A DNA stretch of 64,000 nucleotides, taken from contig NZ_OU963893.1 in assembly GCF_918797525.1 (NCBI RefSeq), positions 744,001 through 808,000 on the forward strand. The letters run 5' to 3'. The stretch is from an unidentified bacterial endosymbiont (GTDB taxonomy: Bacteria; Pseudomonadota; Gammaproteobacteria; Enterobacterales; Enterobacteriaceae). Below the pieces are notes generated by a model. That model made no database searches and was not told the DNA's origin. It saw only the letters and a program-made list of their open reading frames with translations. The translations under genes and the position numbers were made by a program. Shown here piece by piece: positions 34,249-46,975 of the stretch (positions are counted from its first letter, which is position 1; every line of letters starts with the position of its first letter).

Positions 34249-35099
34249 GTTTTACGTTTTTCCAGCGTGCGATGACGGGACTGAACGTTCTTTCCTCGTG
34301 AGCGGAAGTAGTCGGCCAGCTGTTCAGCAATATAAACCGAACGATGTTTACCGCCGGTACAGCCAATCGCCACCGTCAGGTAGCTACGATTGTTGGTTTC
34401 CAGCATAGGTAACCATAGCTCAAGGTAGCTTCGCGTCTGGTAGATAAAATTGTGTACTTCTGTGTGCCGGTCGAGGAAAGCCGCGACGGGTTTGTCCAGG
34501 CCGGTCATTGGACGCAGTTTAGGATCCCAGTGCGGGTTAGGCAGGAAACGCACGTCGAAAACATAATCGGCATCAATAGGGATACCGTGCTTGAAGCCGA
34601 ATGACTCGAATACCATCGTCAGCTCGCGTTCGCGTTTGCCCAGCAGTCGGGTACGCAGCATCTCCGCCAGCTCGTGAACGGACATTTCCGAGGTATCGAC
34701 AATCAAATCCGCGCGAGAGCGTAGCGGCTCCAGCAGATCGCTCTCTTCGTCAATGGCGCTCTCCAGAGAGAGGTTCTTAGTGGAAAGCGGATGCAGGCGA
34801 CGGGTGTCGCTGTAACGACGGATAAGCGTGTTGCGATCGGCATCAAGGAACAGCAACTGAGGCGAGAAGGATTCAGGCAGGTTATTCATTGCCTGTTCAA
34901 ATATTTCAGGTGATTCAGGCATGTTACGAACGTCGATACTCACTGCCGCCGAGATTTGTCTGTCGGCAAGCGTTCGCGCCAGTTCGGGCAATAGCACCAC
35001 CGGCAGGTTATCCACGCAGTAAAAACCCATATCTTCCAGCGCACGCAGGGCGACGGATTTACCCGACCCCGAGCGGCCACTGACGATCATCAGCACCAT
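34245..35099 (-). CDS. rapZ: RNase adaptor protein RapZ
   Basis: RNA-binding adaptor (284 residues as in E. coli) that presents the sRNA GlmZ to RNase E and so tunes glmS and amino-sugar synthesis. The N-terminal P-loop GRSGSGKS (8-15) belongs to an ATPase-like domain; the C-terminal domain with [10 protein letters not shown] (about 247-256) carries RNA and glucosamine-6-phosphate sensing. The enzyme acting downstream in the same pathway, glmM, is in this window at 59.6 kb. Confidence 0.96.
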   Translation of the reverse strand: MVLMIVSGRSGSGKSVALRALEDMGFYCVDNLPVVLLPELARTLADRQISAAVSIDVRNMPESPEIFEQAMNNLPESFSPQLLFLDADRNTLIRRYSDTRRLHPLSTKNLSLESAIDEESDLLEPLRSRADLIVDTSEMSVHELAEMLRTRLLGKRERELTMVFESFGFKHGIPIDADYVFDVRFLPNPHWDPKLRPMTGLDKPVAAFLDRHTEVHNFIYQTRSYLELWLPMLETNNRSYLTVAIGCTGGKHRSVYIAEQLADYFRSRGKNVQSRHRTLEKRKT

Positions 35100-35144
35100 G
35101 TTCCGTTTCTCCTCAGGACAACAGATGTGAAGGCCCTCTCCCGG

Positions 35145-35636
35145 TTATGCATCATCCTGAATGCCTTCTGCTTCAGTGATAATTTGCCAGAGCTCCTCAT
35201 CACTTTGCGCGGAACGCAGTCGGCGGCAAATGGTTTTATCGGCCAGACGTTTAGCGACCAGCGAAAGCGTGTGCAGATGCGTTTTCGTCTGATCGGCGGG
35301 GACCAGCAGCGCAAAGAGGAGGTCGACAGGCTGATTATCGATGGCGTCGAATGCGATAGGCGTTTCCAGTTGCACAAACACACCAACGGCACGCAAGGTG
35401 TCTTCTTCCAGTTTGCCATGCGGGATCGCGATGCCGTTGCCGATGCCAGTACTGCCCATTTTTTCACGGGTCAGGATAGCTTCGAACACCACCTGCGGCG
35501 GCAGGCCCAGCTGTTTGGCGGCCAGTTCACTGATTATCTCCAGCGCACGTTTTTTGCTCTGGCAGTGAACGCCACTGCGGGTACATTCCTGGTTAAGGAC
35601 ATTGCTCAGTTGAAGAGCGGAATCGTTGTTCATCAT
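35145..35636 (-). CDS. ptsN: PTS IIA-like nitrogen regulatory protein PtsN
   Basis: EIIA-Ntr (163 residues), which regulates K+ transport, phosphate sensing and nitrogen metabolism according to its phosphorylation state. The phospho-acceptor is His73 in GNGIAIPHGK. It is encoded with npr, which phosphorylates it, and with rpoN. A double ATG at the 5' end leaves the first residue uncertain by one. Confidence 0.96.
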   Translation of the reverse strand: MMNNDSALQLSNVLNQECTRSGVHCQSKKRALEIISELAAKQLGLPPQVVFEAILTREKMGSTGIGNGIAIPHGKLEEDTLRAVGVFVQLETPIAFDAIDNQPVDLLFALLVPADQTKTHLHTLSLVAKRLADKTICRRLRSAQSDEELWQIITEAEGIQDDA

Positions 35637-35718
35637 AATTTCACCTAAGCGCTAACTGTACAAATGGCCCGTTGTGTTCCACAACAGGCCTTCCTGCACC
35701 CGTTAACTGCCCGGACAA

Positions 35719-36006
35719 TTAGTGTTGTTTCAGTTTATCTTTATGTTTATTAAGCTGTCGTGCCAGCTTATCAATCAAGCCGTCGATAGCCGCGTACATG
35801 TCTTGCCCTTCCGCACTGGCATGGAGTTCACCCCCATTCACGTGCAGGGTTGCATCCGAGATATGAGTCACTTTTTCCACTTTCAACACAATATAGACCT
35901 GATTGATCCTCTCGAAATACTGCTCGAGTTTCGCGAACTTGGTGTTCAGGAAATCGCGTAAAGCTTCAGTAATCTCGACGTTGTGTCCAGTGATGTTGAG
36001 CTGCAT
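35719..36006 (-). CDS. hpf: Ribosome hibernation promoting factor
   Basis: Short HPF (95 residues as in E. coli) that binds the 30S decoding region and promotes 100S dimers in stationary phase. The start MQLNITGHNVEIT is 28 codons inside a longer open frame that has no homology. The basic C-terminus KHKDKLKQH is intact. It lies immediately downstream of rpoN, the usual arrangement. Confidence 0.96.
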   Translation of the reverse strand: MQLNITGHNVEITEALRDFLNTKFAKLEQYFERINQVYIVLKVEKVTHISDATLHVNGGELHASAEGQDMYAAIDGLIDKLARQLNKHKDKLKQH

Positions 36007-36028
36007 AGTGTCTTCCTTATCGGTTGTA

Positions 36029-37462
36029 TCAGACCAGTTGTTTACGCTGGTTTGATGGCGGAATGGATAAAGACTCTCGATACTTCGCAACAGTACGACG
36101 TGCCACCATAATACCCTGATCGGACAGTATGGTGGTTAACTTACTGTCACTCAGTGGCTTCGCGGGGTTCTCCGCGGCGATCAACTTCCTCACCAGTGCG
36201 CGGATCGCCGTTGACGAGGCTTCGCCGCCGCCTTCGGTGTTCACATGGCTGGAGAAGAAATATTTAAGCTCAAAAATACCGCGCGGGCTGTGCAGATACT
36301 TCTGCGTAGTTACACGGGAAATGGTTGATTCATGCATCTCGACGGCCTGGGCGATGTCCGCCAGCACCATCGGTTTCATGTACTCTTCACCCTGCTCGAA
36401 GAATGCCTGCTGCTGTTCGACGATACAGCGGCTTACGCGTAAAAGCGTATCATTTCGGCTCTCCAGGCTTTTGATCAACCACCGCGCTTCCTGCAAATTA
36501 CTGCGAATGTATTGATTGTCGGCGTCGTTACGCACGCTGGTACACATGGAGGCATAGTGCTGGTTAATTTGCAGGCGAGGAATACTGTCTGAATTCAGTT
36601 CAACGACCCAGCGGTCATTGTGTTTTCTAACCAGCACATCAGGAATAACATACTCAGGTTCGCTAGTCTGGATCGACTGGCCGGGGCGAGGATCGAGCGA
36701 CTGGATTAGGTTAACCGCCTCTTTCAGCACCTCTTCTTTAAAACGGGTAATGCGCATCAACGTGCGGAAATCATGGTTAGCCAACAGCTCAAGATGATCG
36801 CTGATAATGACGCGGGCTTCGTTAACCCACGGTGTCGCGTTATCGAATTGCGAAAGCTGGATCAACAGGCAGTCACGCAGATCTTTTGCGGCAACGCCCA
36901 CCGGGTCGAAACGCTGAATACGCTTCAACACGGCTTCAATCTCTTCAATTTCGATCTCTTCGTCGCCGATGCTTTCCAGAATATCGTCCAGCGTTACGGT
37001 CAAATAGCCGGTCTCATCCACTGCATCGACGATGGACGTCGCAATCGCGCGGTCGGTATCGGAAAACGGCGTCAGTTCAACCTGCCACATCAGATAATCC
37101 TGGAGCGACTGAGTGGTTTCACCCTGATAGACCGGTAGCTCGTCGTCCTGGTAGTCTGCTCGCGTTCCGGAAGGGGTTCCGGCGGTGTAGATTTCATCCC
37201 AGCTGGCATCCAGAGGCAGTTCGTCCGGCATCTCTTTTTGTTCAAGAGCATCTGCGGTGTCGAGCGTTTCGGTGTCTTGCGTTTGCTGAGTGTCTACCTC
37301 GTCATGAAGATCGGTTTGCTCCAGCAGCGGATTGCTGTCCAGCGCTTGCTGGAGCTCTTGTTGGAGTTCCAGCGTGGACAGTTGCAACAGGCGAATGGCC
37401 TGTTGTAACTGCGGCGTCATTGCCAGCTGTTGGCTGAGCCTTAATTGCAAACCTTGCTTCAT
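36029..37462 (-). CDS. rpoN: RNA polymerase sigma-54 factor
   Basis: Sigma factor for nitrogen-regulated and other enhancer-dependent promoters (477 residues as in E. coli). The glutamine/leucine-rich region I ([20 protein letters not shown], about 6-25) contacts bacterial enhancer-binding proteins. An acidic region II (about 45-115), the core-binding region, the HTH and the diagnostic RpoN box [10 protein letters not shown] (454-463) follow. It is downstream of lptB in a codirectional cluster. Confidence 0.98.
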   Translation of the reverse strand: MKQGLQLRLSQQLAMTPQLQQAIRLLQLSTLELQQELQQALDSNPLLEQTDLHDEVDTQQTQDTETLDTADALEQKEMPDELPLDASWDEIYTAGTPSGTRADYQDDELPVYQGETTQSLQDYLMWQVELTPFSDTDRAIATSIVDAVDETGYLTVTLDDILESIGDEEIEIEEIEAVLKRIQRFDPVGVAAKDLRDCLLIQLSQFDNATPWVNEARVIISDHLELLANHDFRTLMRITRFKEEVLKEAVNLIQSLDPRPGQSIQTSEPEYVIPDVLVRKHNDRWVVELNSDSIPRLQINQHYASMCTSVRNDADNQYIRSNLQEARWLIKSLESRNDTLLRVSRCIVEQQQAFFEQGEEYMKPMVLADIAQAVEMHESTISRVTTQKYLHSPRGIFELKYFFSSHVNTEGGGEASSTAIRALVRKLIAAENPAKPLSDSKLTTILSDQGIMVARRTVAKYRESLSIPPSNQRKQLV

Positions 37463-37509
37463 GTTCAGAGCAGTTTTCTCCGGATCGGCGTTACATAACC
37501 TCTACCCTA

Positions 37510-38235
37510 TCAGAGTCTGAAGTCTTCCCCAAGGTACACGCGCTTAACATGTTCATCATCGAGGATTTGCTGCGGCGTACCGTGGGCAATCAGATGGCCC
37601 TGGCTGACAATATAGGCGCGCTCACATACGGCCAGCGTTTCACGGACGTTGTGGTCTGTGATCAGTACGCCAAGCCCGCTGTCGCGCAAGTGTTCAATGA
37701 TACGTTTGATGTCGATAACGGAAATCGGGTCAACGCCTGCAAAGGGTTCATCCAGAAGGATAAATTTTGGATTTGCCGCCAGCGCGCGCGCAATCTCAAC
37801 GCGACGGCGTTCACCGCCGGACAACGCCTGCCCGAGGCTGTCGCGCAGGTGTTCAATGTGAAACTCTTCCATCAACTCATTAGCGCGGTCGGTGCGCTGT
37901 TCGTGGGTCAGGTCGTCCCGAATTTGCAGTACCGCCATCAGGTTATCGTACACACTCAGGCGGCGGAAAATGGAGGCTTCCTGAGGCAGATAGCCAATAC
38001 CACGACGCGCGCGCGCATGCAGCGGCAGCAGGCTGATGTCTTCATCATCAATGATAATGTTGCCGGCATCGCGCGCCACAATACCCACGACCATGTAGAA
38101 GGTTGTGGTTTTGCCCGCACCGTTAGGGCCAAGCAGGCCCACGATTTCGCCGGAGTTGACGGTCAGACTGACATCTTCTACCACACGGCGACCCTTGTAG
38201 GCTTTCGCGAGATTTTTTGCGGTTAATGTTGCCAT
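37510..38235 (-). CDS. lptB: LPS export ATPase LptB
   Basis: ATPase (241 residues) powering LptB2FG. Walker [10 protein letters not shown] (36-44), signature [15 protein letters not shown] (about 138-152) and Walker [13 protein letters not shown] (about 158-169) are all intact. It lies six bases after lptA, making the lptC-lptA-lptB run complete. Its permease partners lptF and lptG are unusually close, in the relocated block 8-10 kb upstream in the window. Confidence 0.98.
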   Translation of the reverse strand: MATLTAKNLAKAYKGRRVVEDVSLTVNSGEIVGLLGPNGAGKTTTFYMVVGIVARDAGNIIIDDEDISLLPLHARARRGIGYLPQEASIFRRLSVYDNLMAVLQIRDDLTHEQRTDRANELMEEFHIEHLRDSLGQALSGGERRRVEIARALAANPKFILLDEPFAGVDPISVIDIKRIIEHLRDSGLGVLITDHNVRETLAVCERAYIVSQGHLIAHGTPQQILDDEHVKRVYLGEDFRL

Positions 38236-38241
38236 AACGGA

Positions 38242-38790
38242 TTAGTTACTCTTCTTCTGTGCCGGGGCCTGGCCTTTGTCCTGCAGTTGCGATGGAACAA
38301 GCACGGTGGTGACGCGTCTGCCTTTCTCGCTGGTGGCCTTCATTTTTTGCTCTTTCACCAGATAGGTGATCTGATCGCCGGTAATATTACTGTCCAGTTG
38401 CTCCAGATAAGCGTTACCGGTCAGGATAACCAGATCCTTCGCCAGTTCGTAATGCATATGTGAGGCGCGACCTTTCACCGGCTTGCCGTTGTCCTGCATC
38501 TGGAAGAAGGTCGCAGGGTTGCCATAGCCATCGATAATCTCTTTGCCCTGCTCGCCACCCGGACGGGTAACGACCACTTTATCGGCGTTGATTTTGATGG
38601 TGCCCTGGGTCATCACGACGTTACCGGTAAAGGTCACCACGTTACCCTGCATATCCAGAGACTGGGCGTCCGATTCAATATGAATCGGCTGTTCGGTATC
38701 GCCAGTGACAGCAAGCGCGGGGAGGCTGGCTGCAAGCATCGCGCTGGCGATAAGAACGTTAAGGCTGAGTTTGTTTGTTTTGAATTTCAT
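38242..38790 (-). CDS. lptA: LPS transport periplasmic bridge protein LptA
   Basis: Forms the periplasmic beta-jellyroll bridge carrying LPS from LptC to LptD. The start MKFKTNKLSLN gives 182 residues with a signal peptide (about 1-27, cleaved near ALA). The first 32 bases lie inside the end of lptC. Directly before the ATG is CCTCCT rather than a Shine-Dalgarno; an AAAAGG lies 12 bases upstream, so initiation probably depends on coupling to lptC. Confidence 0.95.
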   Translation of the reverse strand: MKFKTNKLSLNVLIASAMLAASLPALAVTGDTEQPIHIESDAQSLDMQGNVVTFTGNVVMTQGTIKINADKVVVTRPGGEQGKEIIDGYGNPATFFQMQDNGKPVKGRASHMHYELAKDLVILTGNAYLEQLDSNITGDQITYLVKEQKMKATSEKGRRVTTVLVPSQLQDKGQAPAQKKSN

Positions 38791-39334
38791 AGGAGGTTCT
38801 AACCTTTTCAATCAGCTCGGCGTTTTTGCTGCGTAAGTTCCCGCGCATTCTTAGACCGCTGGAATTAAATGTTGTGCCATACAGTGTAACCAGATCCTGG
38901 GATGTGACATCCTGTGTTACCAGGTTTATCTGGGCATTATCTGTCGTAATTTTGCGCAGCTGCGAGTCAGCGCTCAGGGCGTTGACTTCAACGTTTCCAT
39001 ACAGATAAAGCATACGGTCATTCGTCAGTTTCGCCCTGTCGGACTTGATCGACCACGTTGGGGCTTTGTTGGTATCGAACGTGGTCATCACCGGCTGGGT
39101 AAACCATGAAATGCCATCATCTGAAAAGTATTCTACGTGTTGGGCAATCAGGCGATAGTTCAGTGCGCCTTCCGGGCTGTAGACCACGGTGTCGCTATGA
39201 TCGCTTTTATAAGTTGGCTCGCTTGTGTTGACCGCTTGCGTTTGCGTATCGTCACGGTCGGCAAGGTTCACGCCAATCAACACCAGGGCGATAAGCGTAA
39301 GCAGAATGATTACCCAACGTCTGGTTTTACTCAT
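38759..39334 (-). CDS. lptC: LPS export membrane-anchored protein LptC
   Basis: Bitopic inner-membrane protein (191 residues as in E. coli) with one N-terminal helix (about 7-24) and a periplasmic jellyroll that receives LPS from LptFG and passes it to LptA. It begins MSKTRRWVIILLTLIALVL. It overlaps kdsC upstream by four bases and lptA downstream by 32. Confidence 0.97.
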   Translation of the reverse strand: MSKTRRWVIILLTLIALVLIGVNLADRDDTQTQAVNTSEPTYKSDHSDTVVYSPEGALNYRLIAQHVEYFSDDGISWFTQPVMTTFDTNKAPTWSIKSDRAKLTNDRMLYLYGNVEVNALSADSQLRKITTDNAQINLVTQDVTSQDLVTLYGTTFNSSGLRMRGNLRSKNAELIEKVRTSYEIQNKQTQP

Positions 39335-39897
39335 ATTGATTGCCCTTTGGCCTCATCAAGCTTGCCCTGCGCCAGCAGAAGCAGATCGCAGACTTCACGT
39401 ACAGCACCGCGGCCACCGTTGATATAGGTTACGTAATCCGCTCGCGGGGTAAGCAGCGGATGTGCATCGGCAACCGCAATGCTGAGGCCCACCTCTGCCA
39501 TGACCGGCCAGTCAATCAAATCGTCCCCAACGTAGGCTACGTTTTCCGGTGCGATAGACAGTTTACCCAGTAGATCGTTGAAGGCGACCCGCTTATCGGA
39601 TTGCCCCTGATACAGGTGGGTAATGCCCAGCGTTTCGCAGCGGTCTTCTACGAGTTTAGCTTTCCGTCCGGTGATGATAGCAACTTCAATACCTGATGTA
39701 ATCGCACAACGAATACCGTAGCCGTCGCGAACGTTAAATGCTTTCAGCTCTTCGCCATTGTTGCCCATATAAATCAGACCATCGGAGAGTACGCCATCCA
39801 CATCCAGAATCAGCAGGCGGATGTTTTCCGCTTTCGCCATCATGTGGGTACTGACCGGGCCATAACAGGTTGCAAGGGATGCACCCGCATTACTCAT
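39331..39897 (-). CDS. kdsC: KDO 8-phosphate phosphatase
   Basis: HAD-family phosphatase (188 residues) releasing free 3-deoxy-D-manno-octulosonate for LPS inner core. HAD motif I is LDVDGVLSDG with Asp32 and Asp34; motif II is IITGRK and motif IV GDDLIDWP. The start MSNAGASLATCYGP matches E. coli in length; five upstream codons are not used. It lies between kdsD, two pathway steps earlier, and lptC. Confidence 0.97.
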   Translation of the reverse strand: MSNAGASLATCYGPVSTHMMAKAENIRLLILDVDGVLSDGLIYMGNNGEELKAFNVRDGYGIRCAITSGIEVAIITGRKAKLVEDRCETLGITHLYQGQSDKRVAFNDLLGKLSIAPENVAYVGDDLIDWPVMAEVGLSIAVADAHPLLTPRADYVTYINGGRGAVREVCDLLLLAQGKLDEAKGQSI

Positions 39898-39911
39898 TGT
39901 CTTATCCTTCA

Positions 39912-40898
39912 TTACACTACGCCTGCGCGTAGCAGATCATGCATATGTACCACACCCAGCAATTGGTCGCCATCTGCAACCATCACTGAGGTGATATGAC
40001 GGGACTGCATCAGGTTCAGCACATCCACAGCCAGCGTGCCCGGACGCACGCGGATGCCGCCTGGGGTCATAACATCGGCAATCCCAAGCGTACGGACATC
40101 TACACCCATATCGAACACGCGGCGTAGGTCGCCATCGGTAAAAATCCCCTCAATCTTCATCAGGCCGTTGCAAACCACCGTCATACCCAGATTTTTACGG
40201 GTTATCTCCAGCAGCGCATCGCGCAGCGAGGCCTCTTTACTGACATGAGGTATCTCATCGCCCGTGTGCATAATGTCGTTCACCCTCAACAGCAGTTTGC
40301 GCCCAAGCGCACCGCCGGGATGGGAGAGCGCGAAATCTTCGGGCGTAAAACCACGCGCTTTTAGCAGCGCAACCGCCAGGGCATCGCCCATCACCAGCGC
40401 AGCCGTGGTGCTGGATGTCGGCGCAAGACCCAGCGGACAGGCCTCTTTAGGCACTTTCACGCACAGGTGAATATCCGCCGCCCGCGCCATGCTGCTTTCG
40501 GGTCGGCTGGTCATGCAGATAAGCGGAACCTGCAGGCGCTTTAGCACCGGGATCAGCGCCAGGATCTCATTGGATTCGCCCGAATTTGACAGGGCAATGA
40601 CCACATCCTGCGGCGTGACCATACCCAGATCGCCGTGCGCGGCCTCTCCGGGGTGAACAAAGAAAGAGGAGGTGCCCGTGCTGGCAAAGGTCGCCGCCAT
40701 TTTGCGCCCAATGTGGCCGGATTTTCCCATCCCCATCACCACGACTTTACCGGCACAATAGGATATCTTCTCACATGCCTGACTAAAATCCTGATTAATG
40801 TACTGATCTAACTGCGCCAGACCTTCACGTTCAATCTCCAGAACCTCTTTTCCTGCTTTCTGAAAGTCAAAACCCGGCTGCAATTCTATGTGCGACAT
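39912..40898 (-). CDS. kdsD: D-arabinose 5-phosphate isomerase
   Basis: Makes the five-carbon precursor of KDO from ribulose 5-phosphate. An N-terminal SIS sugar-isomerase domain (about 35-185; GMGKSGHIGRKMAATFAS, HPGEAAHGDLG) is followed by two CBS domains (about 205-328). The start MSHIELQPGFDF gives 328 residues as in E. coli; the open frame extends 24 codons further without similarity. It is followed by kdsC after 14 bases. Confidence 0.97.
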   Translation of the reverse strand: MSHIELQPGFDFQKAGKEVLEIEREGLAQLDQYINQDFSQACEKISYCAGKVVVMGMGKSGHIGRKMAATFASTGTSSFFVHPGEAAHGDLGMVTPQDVVIALSNSGESNEILALIPVLKRLQVPLICMTSRPESSMARAADIHLCVKVPKEACPLGLAPTSSTTAALVMGDALAVALLKARGFTPEDFALSHPGGALGRKLLLRVNDIMHTGDEIPHVSKEASLRDALLEITRKNLGMTVVCNGLMKIEGIFTDGDLRRVFDMGVDVRTLGIADVMTPGGIRVRPGTLAVDVLNLMQSRHITSVMVADGDQLLGVVHMHDLLRAGVV

Positions 40899-40911
40899 AA
40901 TGCGTTTCCAT

Positions 40912-41892
40912 TTACCCAGAGAGAAGAGGCGAGAGCCAGTACAGCATCGCCAGCCATACGATAAATCCACCTGTCAGCAGCGCGCCTGCGCCTTTGCCGA
41001 TCTGCCGTTGCCGACGCCAGCAGAGCAGGGCGAAAATGACGCTGACCAGCAGCATCACGCCGTAATCGCGCGTGAAGGCCAGGGGGTTAAATGGCCCTGG
41101 CGATATCAGGGCGGGGATGCCCATCACGATGGCGATATTAAAAATGTTCGAGCCGATGATGTTGCCAATCGCGATATCATCCTCACCTTTTCGCGCGCCT
41201 GCTATCGCCGTAGCCAGCTCCGGCAGGCTGGTGCCAATGGCAATCACCGTCAGGCCTATCGTTAATTCGCTTAGGGTGAAATAGTTAGCCAGCACCGTAG
41301 CGTTATCCACCACCATACGCGTTGCCATCGGCATGATGATCAGCGCGACGCCAAGCCAAAGCAGTGCAACGGGCAGATTGCCATCGCGAGGGAGTTCGGC
41401 AACCTGCTCGCGCGTGAGGCTGTCATGACCCTGCTTTTCGGCCTGGCGGGCAATTTTAACGCTATAAAGCAGCCATATCACCGCCAGCGCCAGCAGGAAA
41501 AGGCCATCGCTGTAGCTCAGTACGCCATCATAAAAAACACAGCCCACCAGCAAACTTACGATCAACATTAGCGGCAATTCACGGCGTAGAACATCAGAAT
41601 GCACGCGAAAGGGATGCAGTAGCGCCGCTAAGCCTAAAATAAGCAGTATATTAACGATGTTAGAGCCAATTGCCGTGCCGATCGCAAGGTCTACCTGGCC
41701 GTGTAGCGACGCCGTGACGGAGACGATGATTTCTGGAAGTGAAGTACCCACGCTGACAACGGTCATCCCGATGACGATGGGCGGTACGTTCATCAGTCGG
41801 CACAAGATTGAGGCAGCAAACACCAAACGGTCAGCACTGTAGACCACCAAAAGTAATCCAATTATTAACAGTGCTGTTGCTAAAAGCATCAA
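40912..41892 (-). CDS. yrbG: Ca2+/cation antiporter family membrane protein YrbG
   Basis: Integral membrane protein (326 residues) of the CaCA superfamily, whose members exchange Na+ or H+ for Ca2+. Two homologous halves each carry an alpha-repeat motif (VSVGTSLPEI and IAIGTSLPELA, with GSNIVNI and GSNIFNI). About ten membrane helices are visible. The physiological role in enterics is unsettled. It diverges from mlaF. Confidence 0.93.
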   Translation of the reverse strand: MMLLATALLIIGLLLVVYSADRLVFAASILCRLMNVPPIVIGMTVVSVGTSLPEIIVSVTASLHGQVDLAIGTAIGSNIVNILLILGLAALLHPFRVHSDVLRRELPLMLIVSLLVGCVFYDGVLSYSDGLFLLALAVIWLLYSVKIARQAEKQGHDSLTREQVAELPRDGNLPVALLWLGVALIIMPMATRMVVDNATVLANYFTLSELTIGLTVIAIGTSLPELATAIAGARKGEDDIAIGNIIGSNIFNIAIVMGIPALISPGPFNPLAFTRDYGVMLLVSVIFALLCWRRQRQIGKGAGALLTGGFIVWLAMLYWLSPLLSG

Positions 41893-42117
41893 AAGTCCTT
41901 TCTTCAGGTATACTCACCGGTCCGCCGCGCAGGAGTTGCAGGCACTGCACGCAGTCTGAGATGTGTCAGATTCCTAATTTTGACTTTATGCGCCGGAAAA
42001 GTAAAACAAATGCCAGCTTTCGCTAACCGCTAAAATTAATATTCTGTAAAAATGTGGGGTTTAGGGCTGATTTAAGCTTTATGCTTGGCATGAAGCAGGG
42101 TAAGAAAGGAACCGTAA

Positions 42118-43720
<1,603 letters not shown>

Positions 43721-43724
43721 GTTA

Positions 43725-44273
43725 ATGCAAACGAGAAAAAATGAAATTTGGGTTGGCGTGTTCCTGCTGTTGGCACTGCTGGCTGCGCTGTTTATCTGCC
43801 TCAGAGCGGCGAACATCACTTCTGTTCGCACCGAACCGACGTATCGCATCTATGCGACCTTCGATAATATCGGTGGTCTGAAGGCGCGCTCACCGGTACG
43901 CATTGGCGGTGTGGTAGTCGGGCGAGTGACGGACATTACGCTGGATGAGAAGACCTACCTGCCGCGCGTAGCGATGGATATCGAAGAGCGCTATAACCAC
44001 ATTCCTGATACCAGCTCGCTGTCTATTCGTACCTCCGGCCTGCTGGGCGAACAGTATCTGGCGCTTAACATCGGTTTCGAAGATCCCGAGCTAGGAACGT
44101 CTATCCTTAAAGACGGCGGCGTAATTCAGGATACGAAGTCCGCGATGGTGCTGGAAGATATGATTGGTCAGTTCCTTTATAACAGTAAAGGGAGTGATAA
44201 TAAGTCTGATGCTGCCCCGGCGCAGAGCGAAGATCATACTAACGCCGTACCGGCCCCTGGTGCTGCGAATTAA
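43725..44273 (+). CDS. mlaD: Phospholipid transport MCE protein MlaD
   Basis: Hexameric periplasmic MCE-domain protein anchored by one N-terminal helix (about 7-27), forming the lipid tunnel on MlaE. The MCE domain (about 39-117) contains FDNIGGLKARSPVRIGGV. The start MQTRKNEIWVG matches E. coli; five upstream in-frame codons from a TTG are not used. An alanine/proline-rich tail follows after residue 155. Confidence 0.96.
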   Translation: MQTRKNEIWVGVFLLLALLAALFICLRAANITSVRTEPTYRIYATFDNIGGLKARSPVRIGGVVVGRVTDITLDEKTYLPRVAMDIEERYNHIPDTSSLSIRTSGLLGEQYLALNIGFEDPELGTSILKDGGVIQDTKSAMVLEDMIGQFLYNSKGSDNKSDAAPAQSEDHTNAVPAPGAAN

Positions 44274-44291
44274 TCTCAGGAGAAGTCATTC

Positions 44292-44927
44292 ATGTTTAAA
44301 CGACTGTTAATGGTTGCCATGCTGGTCATTTCCCCCCTCACCGCAGTCCATGCGGCGGACCAGACTAACCCGTACAAACTAATGGATGAGGCTGCTAAGA
44401 GAACCTTCGACCGTCTTAAAAATGAACAGCCTAAAATCCGTTCCAATCCTGAGTATCTGCGCGAGGTGGTCGATCAGGAACTGCTGCCGTATGTTCAGAT
44501 CAAATACGCGGGCGCGCTGGTACTGGGCCGTTATTACAAAGACGCTACGCCTGCGCAGCGTGACGCCTACTTTGCCGCCTTTCGTGAATACCTGAAACAG
44601 GCGTATGGACAGGCGCTGGCGATGTACCACGGCCAGACCATCCAGATTGCGCCTGAAAGGCCGCTGGGTGACGCGACCATTATTCCTATCCGCGTAACGA
44701 TTGTTGATCCAAACGGCCGTCCGCCGGTTCGCCTGGATTTCCAGTGGCGTAAGAACAGCCAGACCGGAAACTGGCAGGCGTTTGACATGATCGCTGAAGG
44801 GGTGAGCATGATCACCACCAAACAGAACGAATGGAGCGATTTGCTGCGCACTAAAGGCATTGATGGCCTGACTGCGCAGCTGCAGTCCATCTCTCGTCAG
44901 AAAATTACGCTGGACGAGAAAAAGTAA
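44292..44927 (+). CDS. mlaC: Periplasmic phospholipid-binding protein MlaC
   Basis: Soluble shuttle (211 residues) carrying phospholipids between the MlaA-OmpC complex in the outer membrane and MlaD. The signal peptide covers about residues 1-21, ending HAA. The mature domain is the ABC-transporter auxiliary (Ttg2) fold. The last base overlaps the mlaB start. Confidence 0.97.
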   Translation: MFKRLLMVAMLVISPLTAVHAADQTNPYKLMDEAAKRTFDRLKNEQPKIRSNPEYLREVVDQELLPYVQIKYAGALVLGRYYKDATPAQRDAYFAAFREYLKQAYGQALAMYHGQTIQIAPERPLGDATIIPIRVTIVDPNGRPPVRLDFQWRKNSQTGNWQAFDMIAEGVSMITTKQNEWSDLLRTKGIDGLTAQLQSISRQKITLDEKK

Positions 44928-45220
44928 TGTCACAGCATTTTAGCTGGGCGCGTGAAGGCGAGACGCTAAAGCTGTCCGGTGAGCTGGATCAGGATCTGCT
45001 TAATCCGCTGTGGGATGAGCGTCATGAGGCCATGCAGGGCGTGACGGTGATAGACTTAAACGCGATTACGCGGGTCGATACGGCGGGAATTGCGCTGCTT
45101 ACCCACCTTGTTGCCGTGGGGAAAAAGCGGGGCGCAAGCGTCACGCTTTCCGGCGCGAGCGATAATGTCATGACCCTGGCACAGCTCTACAATTTGCCTG
45201 AGGACGTCCTGCCTCGTTAA
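44927..45220 (+). CDS. mlaB: STAS-domain protein MlaB
   Basis: Cytoplasmic STAS protein (97 residues) that binds MlaF and stabilises the ATPase. The STAS core is DLNAITRVDTAGIALLTHL (about 42-60), with the usually important Thr in VDTAG. Last gene of the mla operon, closed by a strong terminator. Confidence 0.96.
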   Translation: MSQHFSWAREGETLKLSGELDQDLLNPLWDERHEAMQGVTVIDLNAITRVDTAGIALLTHLVAVGKKRGASVTLSGASDNVMTLAQLYNLPEDVLPR

Positions 45221-45243
45221 TATTTTCAGTGCGTTACTTCTGA

Positions 45244-45276
45244 AAGCCCCGACAGTTTCATCGTCGGGGCTTTTTG
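45244..45276 (+). terminator. Terminator of mlaFEDCB
   Basis: AAAGCCCCGAC-AGTTTCATC-GTCGGGGCTTTTT: a long stem with a T-tract. Confidence 0.93.
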
Positions 45277-45346
45277 CTTGTTTAAGACGACGGCACTTTG
45301 CTCTAAGATGTTGGCCTTGTTTTCACAATCAGACGATGTAGAACCC

Positions 45347-45601
45347 ATGGAAAATAATGAAATCCAGACTGTGCTGATGAATGCACTCTCCCTTCAGGAA
45401 GCCCACGTCTCTGGCGATGGCAGTCACTTCCAGGTTATTGCTGTGGGTGAGATCTTCGACGGTATGAGCCGTGTGAAGCAGCAGCAGGCTGTTTACGCGC
45501 CGCTGATGGAATACATTGCGGATAACCGCATCCACGCCCTATCGATTAAAGCGTTCACCCCGCAAGAGTGGGCACGCGATCGCAAATTAAACGGTTTTTA
45601 A
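45347..45601 (+). CDS. ibaG: BolA-family acid-stress protein IbaG
   Basis: BolA-like protein (84 residues as in E. coli) that partners monothiol glutaredoxin in Fe-S metabolism and acid resistance. The start [14 protein letters not shown] matches E. coli; 23 extra in-frame codons upstream fall in the promoter region. The BolA motif is around [15 protein letters not shown] and the C-terminal RDRKLNGF is intact. It lies 51 bp before murA and is probably cotranscribed with it. Confidence 0.95.
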   Translation: MENNEIQTVLMNALSLQEAHVSGDGSHFQVIAVGEIFDGMSRVKQQQAVYAPLMEYIADNRIHALSIKAFTPQEWARDRKLNGF

Positions 45602-45640
45602 GCTGAGGGCGAAGCGCCCGCAGCACGGTTGAATTCATAA

Positions 45641-46912
<1,272 letters not shown>

Positions 46913-46920
46913 TCGTTTCG

Positions 46921-46953
46921 GCAGCCCCCTGCCAGAAATGACCGGGGGGTTGC
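46921..46953. terminator. Bidirectional terminator murA/sfsB
   Basis: GCAGCCCCCTG...CGGGGGGTTGC forms a long stem between the converging murA and sfsB genes. Confidence 0.65.
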
Positions 46954-46975
46954 TATTCCAGTCTCTAAAAGAGCC

